Program-made: the position numbers and the translations under genes
The notes under the pieces: generated by a model
Database searches by the model: none
Told to the model about the DNA's origin: nothing
What the model saw: only the letters and a program-made list of their open reading frames with translations
Shown here: positions 1 through 11,100 of the stretch, piece after piece
Layout of the letters: each line of letters begins with the position of its first letter
Position numbering within the stretch: the stretch's first letter is position 1
NCBI RefSeq assembly: GCF_964204645.1
Contig: NC_134025.1
Span: 28,302,001 to 28,366,000 of the forward strand
DNA from: Tubulanus polymorphus
Taxonomy: Eukaryota > Nemertea > Palaeonemertea > Tubulaniformes > Tubulanidae
DNA length: 64,000 nucleotides
Direction of reading: 5' to 3'

Positions 1-409
1 GTAAAAACGATTTTTCTTATTTTCAATTTTATTTTTACGATGATCCAGCAGTCAAACTAATCCCAACAATTATCATTAAATGAGTGTAGACACTATTAAC
101 TGGATTGTTTAGTTTTAGAACTTCGATAAATATCATTGGTTAGGTCACAATAATCGAGTGACGGACATTAGGCTTCGATACAGATACTGTACAATATTCA
201 CAAAACGATTAAACATCGTTAAAAGGAATTATCATTAATAAATCATTTGCAATCACTACTGCAGTAATAGAGGCAAACTGAACTTAGGGGACCAAATAAA
301 TATCATTAAAAAACCTCAACTAAGGGTAATAAGCACAAAATAAAAGTTTTTTTGTAACTGCTGCACAGCGCTTAGTTTTCAATAGTATTTACTTCCAAAT
401 TGTGGGATC
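1..409. other. 3' flank of OLA1, no gene seen
   Basis: AT-rich sequence downstream of the OLA1 stop codon on the minus strand. It probably holds the OLA1 3' UTR. An AATAAA hexamer on the minus strand lies at 28-33, about 380 nt after the stop, but nothing in the sequence proves it is used. A short AT-rich word (TATCATT) recurs four times between 66 and 310, which I take as base composition. No coding frame of note. Confidence 0.5.
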
Positions 410-3026
410 TTATTTTTTCTTTTTGTCACTAAGCCCAGCACCTGCATTAAACTTAATCAGCAAAATATCGCCATCATGAACGATGTAGTCACGACCTTTC
501 TGCAAATATTTCCCGTTTGCCTAAAAAACAAAGTTTTTTAGATTTTACTCACTGATAAAATATGACAACAGACCATCAATCAAATTACAAACAGGGAATT
601 TAATTTTACCTTGACAGCACTTTCACTGCCTAATTCCTTAAAATCATCGTATTTCATGACTTCAGCCATGATGAATCCCTTCTCCATATCGGTATGAATT
701 CGACCGGCTGCTTGTGGAGCTTTCGTACCTCTCTGTAAAAAGTACGGTTGATGGATTTTGTAAGCGAGAATTTGCAATTAATTCCTTTCACTTTTATTCG
801 ACTTTTTCTGATAGCATATTTACCTGTATCATCCAACATTTCACCTCATCGGCACCAACCGTGAAGAAATATTCTAACTGTAGAGTTTTGTAGCCGGTTT
901 GAATGATCTTCGTTAGAATACTAGAAAAAAAATTATCAAAAATGTGTTCCGTTCAATGAAGTATCAGAGTCTTAAGAAATCATGTCTCTCTCAGTTACCT
1001 ATTCGTTTTCTTTTCTTCTAAATAAGCCTGACGATCGGCATCAGTTTCCAGATCGAGTAAATTAGTTTCGAGGGCACCACTGAATGGTATAATCACAGCA
1101 CCAGGATCATTAACATCTACCCATTGTTTTATTTTTAGTAACCTGCAATAGCAACAGAGATTCTCAGGATGAAACATCATCGATGTTATGCATGTAAGGA
1201 GGTCATCTTTCTTTACTCCTCATACAAGTTATATTCGCAGCACATAATGACTGACAAATCAGAGATTAGGAAGTTTGTAAAGTTTTTCTTGCCATTTATT
1301 CTTTTTTCTGATGTAATCTTTTTCGGATAAATTGATTAAGTAGATTATTGGTTTGGCAGTCAGGAACAAATGTTGATTCAAAACTTCGATCTGAAATGAT
1401 GAAATTACCAATCAAATAAAATATAAAATTGTAAGTAAAAACGATACACTTAAATGAAAGAATGATTGCTGTTACCTCCTTTCCATCCCACACAGCAAAA
1501 CGAACTCCCTTCTTATCTTCTTCCAACAAATGTATTACTTTCATCATTGTATCCTAAAAATACAATTCATGTATACTTATAATTTTTTTGTCGCTGCACA
1601 ATTGTCGGGAATATGATATGAACTTACGTATGCCGGTTTGAGTTTTTTATCTCCACCTCTGACCGCTGTCTTCTCTAACCCAGTTAACCTTTCTTTAGCG
1701 TATTCGAGATCTTTTAAACGTAGTTCATCGAATATAATTCCTAAATCCCGAACGGGATCCACATCGCCTTCGACGTGTGTTACATCTTCATCTTCAAATG
1801 CGCCTATCAAATCACAAATATCATAACTCTATATCCTAGGCCCGTGGACCCTTAGACTCGTGGATGTAGGATGGGATTATTCGATATGTTTGAAACATAT
1901 CGAATGATCCCACCCTACATTAACGATTTATATATCTATCATTCTAATATTTTCGAGATAAACCTCAATCTCATCTTCAGAGAAATTGTGTGATTGTGTG
2001 TGATAGAAATTTCTACACTGAAAATACATCAGTCTGAGTCATTTTGTAAACAATATATTTCCTTTCACTTGATGATCGGACCTAGGCTTGTCTACACCAG
2101 GGTCAGATTTAGTCAATGAAATGCTGTAGTTTACTATCACAACCGGATATTTTTCTGTCCGATTATTCTAATTTTAATTAAGTTTAACCGCACGATTAGG
2201 TCACTAGCTAGGTCACAGCCTGATCTACATGGGATGTTATAAAATCTGACGAATTGTGAAAAATATCTTAAAATACATACGCGACATATGAAACAAGGCA
2301 TCACACGCACTGACATGAGACAGAAATGCATTTCCTAAACCTTGACCTTCGTGCGCCCCTTTCACCAAACCAGCTATATCTACGACCGACAGAAATGCTG
2401 GAACTTTACTGAAAAACAATCAATTACCTCATAAAATAATAATGTAAATTCAGGAGCCAATAGCTCTCGGTTAAACAATGATCTAAGTGAAACTCAACCC
2501 ACTACTATGAAACTGAACCGATCAGTCATTTCTAAAATTTTACCTCGGCGGTTTAAACGTCTTGCACAGAAAATCAAACCTTTCATCCGGAACTGCAACT
2601 CGACCTACGAACATTTAAGTAAACCGTGTTAGAAATAAGCAAAGAACACGTGACAAATGTAAGGGAATTATCATTTCTTCTTACTTTCATTTGGATCTAT
2701 TGTACAGAAAGGAAAATTCTCCGCTGGTATCGAACTTTTAGTCAGAACATTGAAGAACGTCGACTTTCTGAAATAAAACAATATTTTTCAGGAAAGAATA
2801 TACAAATCACATGTAACAGGAGGCGTCTACACTTCATTATTTTGCCTCTCGAGACAATTATCAGTGATTATCAATCAGTATCATCAGTCAACTCGAATAT
2901 CATCATCATTCATTGAACTTACCCTACATTTGGTAAACCCAGTACCCCACACTTTAGACTGGTGCCGATTCTACCAATCAATGGTGGATGTTCAACTTCG
3001 CCAGCACCTTTCTTTTTGGGAGGCAT
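410..3026 (-). CDS. Obg-like ATPase 1 (OLA1/YchF family), 11 exons
   Basis: P-loop NTPase of the TRAFAC/Obg family, a cytosolic protein that prefers ATP to GTP. Exons read from high to low coordinate: 2923-3026, 2685-2767, 2544-2604, 2281-2408, 1628-1803, 1476-1553, 1293-1390, 999-1142, 824-920, 610-732, 410-520. Together they encode 400 residues, close to the family length of about 396. The start [20 protein letters not shown] is the family N-terminus. Visible motifs are G1 GLPNVGKSTFF across exons 1-2, G3 [19 protein letters not shown], and NLSEKDY in place of NKxD, the change known to relax guanine specificity. The C-terminal TGS domain runs from [13 protein letters not shown] to [17 protein letters not shown]. 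The intron between 1293 and 1142 starts with GC rather than GT. Family assignment is secure; exon borders come from splice consensus and reading frame. Confidence 0.96.
1864..1920. repeat. near-perfect 28-bp hairpin in an OLA1 intron
   Basis: Arms 1864-1891 and 1893-1920 are reverse complements at 26 of 28 positions, separated by one base. The structure lies in the OLA1 intron between 1804 and 2280. The arms begin and end with ATGTAGGATGGGAT and its complement. It could be a foldback remnant or a recent inverted duplication. Confidence 0.85.
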
Positions 3027-3280
3027 TTCTCCGATCAACTGAAGGTTGCAAAGAATGATGAAACAATTTTAAACGGATTAAACGCAGACTATTCTTCACA
3101 TATAAATTCAGGGCAAATTCAGTTTCATTCCTACGATTCGCTTTATCTAAACATTTAAATAACGTTAAAAATTAATTAGCAATTTAACCACATAAGTTGA
3201 AATTGGCGAAAAGAAGCAAAATAGGTATTTAAAGACAAATTAGGGCCGGCTTACCGACAAACGTGTACTGGATAGGCGAT

Positions 3281-3300
3281 CTTAGATGGCGCCACTGTAT
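3281..3300. promoter_or_regulatory. promoter motif copy 1 (GGCGCCAC core), upstream of OLA1
   Basis: Sequence CTTAGATGGCGCCACTGTAT, followed by GG, about 255 bp upstream of the OLA1 start codon. It shares the core AGA(T/G)GGCGCCAC with copies upstream of the DBHS gene and between the dynein and MPPED genes. Its ATGGCGCC part resembles a YY1-type site, and the reverse complement GTGGCGCCATCT resembles half of a CTCF site. The protein that binds it is not known from sequence. Confidence 0.5.
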
Positions 3301-4803
3301 GGTTCATAATCATGCGGCCTAACTGCAGTTTCCCCAGTACTGTCACTTGTATCCAAATGTACTAATCAACGACACACATTCGCAACGAACGTCCCACCAG
3401 TTTTGAGTGGCCACAAAATAAAGCTACCACATACGCCTCTATTATTGAAAAAAATCAAAAAGAATATGCTGAAAGTCACATTTATAAAGACTCAAAAATT
3501 TGCACTAATTAACAAAATATCAAATAACTTACTTTTTACAATTTACAATGTTATAGTAATTATTGACATGAAATATACAGTAGGTTAATTATTTTGATAG
3601 ATAAGCAATGATAGAATTTATGATCTATCATCAATGTATAATTTAAATCTAAGTTGATGAAATTCAGAACCAACTTTCTTTTAACTGTGTGAAAATGTAT
3701 AATGTATATGGATGTATATATAACAAGTTTCCTTCTCAGCAACGAGGTTACTATAAATAATTATCATGAATAAATTTCAAGTAATACGCAAACCATGTCC
3801 ATTTTGTGCCTTTATAAATTAGGCAATATTCTAGTCTCTTGTAAAATATTCCCATGTCATCATTACAGCCATCAACTACCAAATAGGGTCTGACTTCAGC
3901 ACCCTAATGAATAGATGAATCTTTCAGACCGCAGTCCCGCCGAGACATTTCTACAAACTGGCTTATCAGCATACTCAAACTTCATTTTGTTCACGAGGAA
4001 TGTTGTCTAGAATTTATGTATTTTCCTCTTAGACTTCTAAATTCTTTATTCCACAAAGAGAAGACCTCAAAGTAATGTCAAAGGTTCTAACTAATAACTA
4101 CTATCAATTCACAGGACATATACTGGCAATTCTAAATCGTCAAGTATCTAAAGTGCCTGGTAGGCTATGTACGACTTGGTCAGTCCTGAGGAGCCAGAAA
4201 TGAACTAAATAAGTTCATGTTTTCTCACAGAAGTCAATTTCAACAAGAAATACCAGTATAAAACTCAACCAATTCAGAAATACTGATATCACCGAAGAGT
4301 AGAAATCAAAATTCTGTTATCACAGCTTGAAGCCCAAAAGTGTTAACACTATAGGCCTACCCACTACTGTAGATGGAATAAGACTCCAACTTTTTTGTAA
4401 TTCTACCAGTACTTAGCCACTAGAAAGTCTTTGCATTAAGTGTTCAATGCATTTGTAAGCTGAGTCAATGATCTCACCGTATGAAGGCATTACTAAATAT
4501 ACAGAAAAATATCTGTAAGTAGAAAACTTTCAAATCAATTCATCACTAGACAGACAGCGTAGAGAATGTATCACCCTCGCACCAACATCATTGGGAGCCA
4601 TCCGTCAGAATGATTACTCCAAGCATCATCTACCCGGCATTCTTATTCATGATTCTTCATTTCCAGGTGATCTACCCCTGATGTCTGCGACAAACCAACC
4701 CTTCCACACCAAGTACACATACATGCCATCAGCATCTATACGAGTAACTTCTATATCATTGTTTTGTATAAAGTCAGGTAAACTTGTACACGGTCAAATA
4801 AGA

Positions 4804-4971
4804 TTGGGGATCATTCATTTACTACGTACGCATAAAATTTGACTTTTTCAACCCCCCCTGTACGCAAAATCGGCCATTTTTCCATATACATTAAGCATTA
4901 AAGTACGCAATTGCACTTAGCCTACTCTTCCCCCTCCCCTAATGTGTACGTAATAAATGAACGATCCCTTG
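4804..4971. mobile_element. MITE-like element with 26-bp inverted repeats
   Basis: Terminal inverted repeats at 4807-4832 and 4943-4968 match at 23 of 26 positions; both begin GGGATC and contain CATTTA followed by TACGTAC. The element is 162 bp and is flanked on both sides by TTG, consistent with a 3-bp target-site duplication. GGG-starting ends with a 3-bp duplication suggest a non-autonomous PIF/Harbinger-type transposon, but that family call is inference. There is no internal coding capacity. Confidence 0.75.
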
Positions 4972-5972
4972 ATATATTGTACATATCGATACAATATATC
5001 AGTGCAGTGTTCGAATTGTTTAAAACGCTCATCAATGTTTCAAATTCATCGGTTTTATCTATCTCATGGTTTCTTATCTCGGTGATAGTAGTCTCTTGAC
5101 CAACACTTCTTCTCTGATCTCGGAAAAAGAAACCTAATCTGAAATCTAGCCCTTGGCGAGTTAAGGGTTTCAGAAACTGGTTTGTACTACATGTACATAA
5201 TGATTTTTTATGTAGAGAAAAGGTTGTTTATCTTCTTATAATGAATGAGAAATATGTGAATGTTTAATGATTTAATACTAAGAACAGCAGGCAGGTTTAT
5301 GAACACATGTTCCGAGCAGCTGTGTCTTAATTATGTCTAAACACATCTTTCGCACTGTAACTTAATACTGATAGTGAATTTTTTTCAGACAATGCATTCA
5401 TATGTCTCCAAACTCGATCCCTGTAAATTAACATCAACCATGAAGATAGAATTGCTCGATATATAAATTGATGACCTGTAATAAGAATTTTGACAAGACA
5501 ATTCACAAATGTATACCACCCCTCATGCCCATTGGTACCTTGGTCGTTGGATTTAAACAGTACGAGTAACCAAACCCCGACCCTAATGCCAAAGAAAAGA
5601 CATATTCTGAAACGATTAAAAATAATATTGAGTTGCCGCTTTCTGATGATCACGTGTCTTTCATACTAAGTAGATAATATACTCATTGTCTTCACATGGT
5701 GTGTATATAACTGCAGCGGTCTCCATGTAATATTGTCTGTATTCAGCCACAAATATTCTATTTTTGTTTAAATAATGAGAAATTATTTCAATTTCTCTTG
5801 CAAATTCATTCACTATTGTAACAACAGATCGTTAAGGTAAACCACAGATATATCCACTACTGGACATAACAACCTCAATAGCCCCCTCTTCACGATATAC
5901 AGAATATACTGTAAAAAAAACACATGTTATGTTATAATATAGTAACATTTTATGAATAATCACTTACGGTAC

Positions 5973-6013
5973 TGTCAGTCAGTGACAACTGACCCATGTC
6001 AGTCAGTGACAAC
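5973..6013. repeat. two-copy 24-bp tandem repeat
   Basis: The 17-bp word TGTCAGTCAGTGACAAC occurs at 5973-5989 and again at 5997-6013, giving a 24-bp period with one full and one partial copy. Function unknown. Confidence 0.7.
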
Positions 6014-8100
6014 GTCCTTAGCTTGAATCTTGTAGCAGAGAAAGAGGTCTGCAACCTCATCGCTTTTCATTGAATCCGCTTCTGAGAAAATCATTCATCG
6101 TTACATCGAATAAAACAAAACAATCTGGATACCAGTGTTAAAAATGGCATTGTATTTTACGAACAGTTACATCGACTTTACAAACCACTAAAATATATGT
6201 GTATTTTTTATAATTATCATCAACCAATAACTGATTAACACCGAGAATGTATTTCAGTTCTTTCAACAGCACAAAATTCAATACCAGCAATGCAGTAAAT
6301 ACTTTAAATCTGGAGATATATATTTGTTTGTATGCGTGTATATAAAGCTGGTTAAATTGTTCACTATTAACTATGCAGTGATGTAGTATCTTAACTAGTA
6401 TCACCGGTTAACAACAAACAATTTCAGAAATTATGCCTTCAAGTCCCCAGAAATATGATCAATTAATTCTCACCACAAGCGCTTACTGGGTATTCCATTA
6501 TCAATCTCCCCCTTTTTCTTGAACATGCGATACAGATATCAGATATTGTATACTTTGTTTTTGCCAATGATGTTGAAAAAAGATTTATAAAGCCAAACGC
6601 ATGACAAGGAAACAATTGCAGAAAAATCTATTCACTGATCATTATTAAGTAGAGAGCTTCGGTAAAATATTTACGAAAAAAAAATATTTCCACATTTCAA
6701 TCCCTCTTGTGGTTGCAAATGCAATGTAATACATGTATAAGAACTGAGCAATATGTTTTTATCAGACAAGAACATTAGATTTTTATGAAAAGCAAGAGAA
6801 ATGGCTGAAAGTAGACTATCGTTGAGTACATGCGAGAATAAATGAATTTTCTTTAACGTTTTCGTGGACCGTACGATTTTATCTGCTGTTTCCGATGTGA
6901 ATTTTCGGCAGTAATCAAATGCAGTTTGCTTATCGTATATAGGTCATCATCAGATACAATGCTCGCTCACCAAAATAACCCAGTCCCAAATCAAGGAAAA
7001 TAAATACCAAGTTTGAAATGATCTAAAATGGAGTGTAAAACTCGCAACATATGACCATCATTACTTCACCCATGTTAGAATCGAAGTTGCCAGATATTGA
7101 AACATCAGTTCTTCCACTGCAAAGTTATTTCTGATATTACTATATGTAAGCATTATGTACTAAGCGGATAAGCGAATGGCCTATTTCAAAGCCGATTTCG
7201 ATAATATGTCATATATGTTTCAGACAATAATTTGACATTTACAACATCTATAACAATCGCTAGAATAATAATTGGTGTTAGACAATAGTCAGTAGATAGT
7301 GATACAATCCTGATTCATTTTCAAGCTGGTTGCCAGTAAACTCTATTCTATAGGCAGCCTAGCACTGACCCCCTTAATTCGAAGACGCATTCCAAACATG
7401 TACTAAAACTTAGGACGTGCAAAATTTCAGATGTAGCAGTAAAATTTTCATTCGCACACTTTTGAATTTGAAGACTTTAAAAGACATCTTCATTGATTTT
7501 GAGTGGTAGTTCTTTAACTCCGACAATGATGAACCCTTGTTTAGTACGTACTAAAATATTGTATATTTACAGTCTGTCTTATTGTTTGGAGCTTCGTTAG
7601 AACTAGGGCTCTTATTATCGATACTGAATGACACGGTTGAAAAAATGGAAAACATTTGAATTTTAATAACGATCGACTATACGAACACCCTCCCACTGAT
7701 ACTATATACAGATGAATACATTCTTATCAGAAAATGTAGAATGAAGAAAAAATGCAAAACTGTCGTCATCATTTGAGACTTATCATCGACGTTTTCTATC
7801 CAAATGAAAAAATACCATTCAAGCAACGCTCATCAGTGTATTTTGTCCGTAACAGCTGGGCTACTTAGCACCAGCAGTGGAACGAACAGTGCTCAGTTAT
7901 ACAAGTGTATTTACAGATATATTCTATTTCACGTTTATATATATATAGAAGATCATTATTTCATCCGTTGAATAAAACACTTTTAAGATAATAATGAATG
8001 GAACGATAATGTATTAATTATCCGCAGAGTCAATAAAATCGTGATACATCTATCGAATGAGATCAGTCGCCGATATTCGCTCGATCTTATAATCAACGTT

Positions 8101-11100
8101 TCAAAATCTTCTCGGTCTCTTTGACTCAAAGTCATCTCTGGCTTCACGACGATCCATCATGTGTTCACGCATATTACCCGACATTTTAGCCATATTGCCT
8201 CCTCCCATATTAACCATGCCACTTACGAGGCGTTGGTTGTTGTAGTTGGCGGGTGGCTGGTCAAAACGTGACTGGCGCTTAAATAAGGGTAAATGCACGT
8301 AACATAAATGTCCGAGGAGGTTGTATAGATTTATATCGTCAACACACCAGTTCACACAGCGACATATAAATGAAGGAAAAAAGAGAAACATCCATAGTTA
8401 GTAATCAGGAATGATCCTTTCAATGTTTTACACAGGTTTGGTTACCGGCAACCCTAAATGCGGTTTCATATAAGGCGGGTAAACTATACGATCGGATGAG
8501 GATAATATCTCCACCAAGCACAAATCAGTAATCCATACCATACCATATCGGCCTGTACGGGTACAAGACTAATCTACATTGGTACTACCAATATCAACGA
8601 GGGTATTCATTGGAATACCACAATAGGCCAACCTACACAAGAGCATTATAATAAAACCAAGTCTTTATCGCTAGGAGGTCAGTATTCCGGTCAGCAAAAT
8701 CAGGCATGACTTAAGACCAGTTATAGAAAAGCGTATGATCAGGGAAGTATCCCTGGTATGATAGAGCGCTGCTTTCTCTGTAGGGCGGGTTCCCATAGAA
8801 ATATACGCTCTTTGATGTTCCGTGCACCTTTCGTAAGGGTTTAGCATGAGTGAGAGTTTCAACTATTCGAAGGCCAGGTAGAAACCTTCAGGCCACTGAG
8901 CGTTTAGGTCCAAGAAATCATCCAAGTCTGATTTAAACACGTAAAAGTCTGTCAGTCAGCGGATCATCAGTAGCCTCACAATGAAAACCCAACATGGCTG
9001 ATATGACTATTCAAAGGGCAAACAGCTACCTGATGTCCGCTACGCGTTTAGTCCAAATCATCCACATACGATTTTACTGCATTCAGTGTGTCTGTCAATA
9101 GATCATGAGGAGCCTAACAATAAAACACCCAACATTATTTCCATATGATGAGTTATTGAAGCAATCATCTGGTTCGTCCATGTCCTATAGAACTCCCCCA
9201 TCATGTTCTCATTTGAGAATGCTGTTTATTCATTTCCATCTTTTGCTGCCTTCTGCCTCATACTCAACATCAACAAACCAAACCTTCTTCAAACAGATTC
9301 CAAACACGGTGCAGTGTTACCCTGAAGTCACCCCGCCTGTACGTAATAATAGCATATACTTCTATGTGAACCCAAAAACCCACAGAACCCAATTTTCATA
9401 AGCGCATCAATTTAACACGAGTAAAAAGATGCCAACATGAGTAGCTTTTCATGAATTTTTAGCTTAAATACGAAATGCAATATTGTCTCTCTTGTGTAGA
9501 TTGGCCCTATGGCGAACTCTGCACCACATGGGTAACTCCAAAACCCAGCTATATACGTCATAATGCATCATGATTAAACACGATTCATCATGATCTCGAT
9601 TCAGTAGTTAGATTCAGAGATGCCGCTCTTTACACGGATGTACTAATGAAGTCACACATTTCACCCGAAAAGTGAAAAATAATTTCAATTCCACGGGAAC
9701 ATTTATCATTTTATATCTACAGTTATAGGGATGAGTAGTATGCTATAATTGTCCAGACGAGGTGCTATCATCGGATAAGAATTTACAATCATCATCTACA
9801 GTTTTCACCTGTCTAGGACACGTAATCATCGGGAAAAACTACTCATCCCTGAATCGATAAAAAAACAGTTAAACAATCGTTTCTCTTAGCGAAAAATCGC
9901 GAATACGTGCGAAGAAAAGATCCCCGTATCATCCAACAGATTCATCCCCATACTACGTGTACCGACAAGTCAAGAGACTGAGACAACTTGAGGCTAGTCT
10001 TGAGTTTATCAGTTCATACCGTCTACACTATTACTAATGACGTAATGAGAGTAAGTGCATATAAGATGCAGTGAAGCATCAATTTCTCGAACTTGAGACT
10101 TAACCGAAATTCAAGTCTCTGTTACTAGTTATCCTCACATCGCGCCCCAACTCACGCTACTCAACGTGAATGAATTAAGATCTCATAAGGCATAATACTA
10201 TCGGTACTTGAACGGGGAATGTCGGTATTCTAGAATTCGAGCAAAAAGGTGAAAATTTCAAAATTAAGTCATAAGTGAAAATTAGCAGGACTAATAATCT
10301 AAGTGAATAGGAACACTACTGAGTAATGGATCTTTCTCAAAATTCAAAGGAGTTGCAATCAAAATCTAAAATATCAGAGGAGTTTTCAAGGGCTAGTTCG
10401 AGTATCAGAAAATCAACGATGAACCTCATTAAGTCATTAGCGCAACCATTCTTTAATGATTAACTAGTTCAAGGTGATGTGACAGATCATATGATCTATC
10501 ATTATCATTAGACGTATTCAGTCACAGGAATATCATATGTCAAACTGCGTTTATAATTATGATAGATTATTGTGGTAAAGTCAACATGAATGTATCCAGT
10601 ACAGCCGTAGACAATTATCCGGGTGCTTTTAGCAAATTTTTACAATGGCTGAACGGCAGATCCAACCGAAGGAAAACATGCAGCAGTAAAGTTTTAAAGG
10701 TTGCAAGGACGAAAACTAGTCTATTACCAATCCACCATCATTGAGACTTATATCAATATCAACCTAGTTTTTTAAACTAATAATTATCAAAATTACGTCG
10801 CCAATAAATATATAAGATTTTATAATCCCGACCCAAAATATAGAATTTTAACATTAGGATGAAAGAAATGAGAATTTATTCACTTTTCAGAGGAAGCGAG
10901 AGCCATAGCTGCGACGCTGCGATCCCACTTGGAATCATCACGAAAATCATAGCACAGATGTATTATCGATATACCGGATACTAACAGTCAGCGATGAATC
11001 TACGCTCAATGCGATACATGCTTCAAATCTATCGTACCCTTCATATCATCCACTCGCAGTAGTTTCTGCTACTGATTTTTCGAGGAACGACTATCAAACC

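Larger units (their letters stand above)
3027..8100. other. 5.1-kb intergenic region between OLA1 and the DBHS gene
   Basis: Upstream of OLA1 (promoter side) and downstream of the DBHS stop codon. Open frames here are short, do not resemble any protein family I know, and lack coherent splice partners. The region includes the OLA1 promoter motif at 3281-3300, a MITE-like element at 4804-4971 and a two-copy tandem repeat at 5973-6013. Part of its right side may be a long DBHS 3' UTR; I saw no clear AATAAA for it. Confidence 0.6.

Noticed and set aside
3403-7600. Several 60-110-codon open frames between OLA1 and the DBHS gene
   Set aside because: They are short, AT-driven, have no family resemblance and cannot be chained by splice sites. 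The one at 4591-4842 runs into the MITE.
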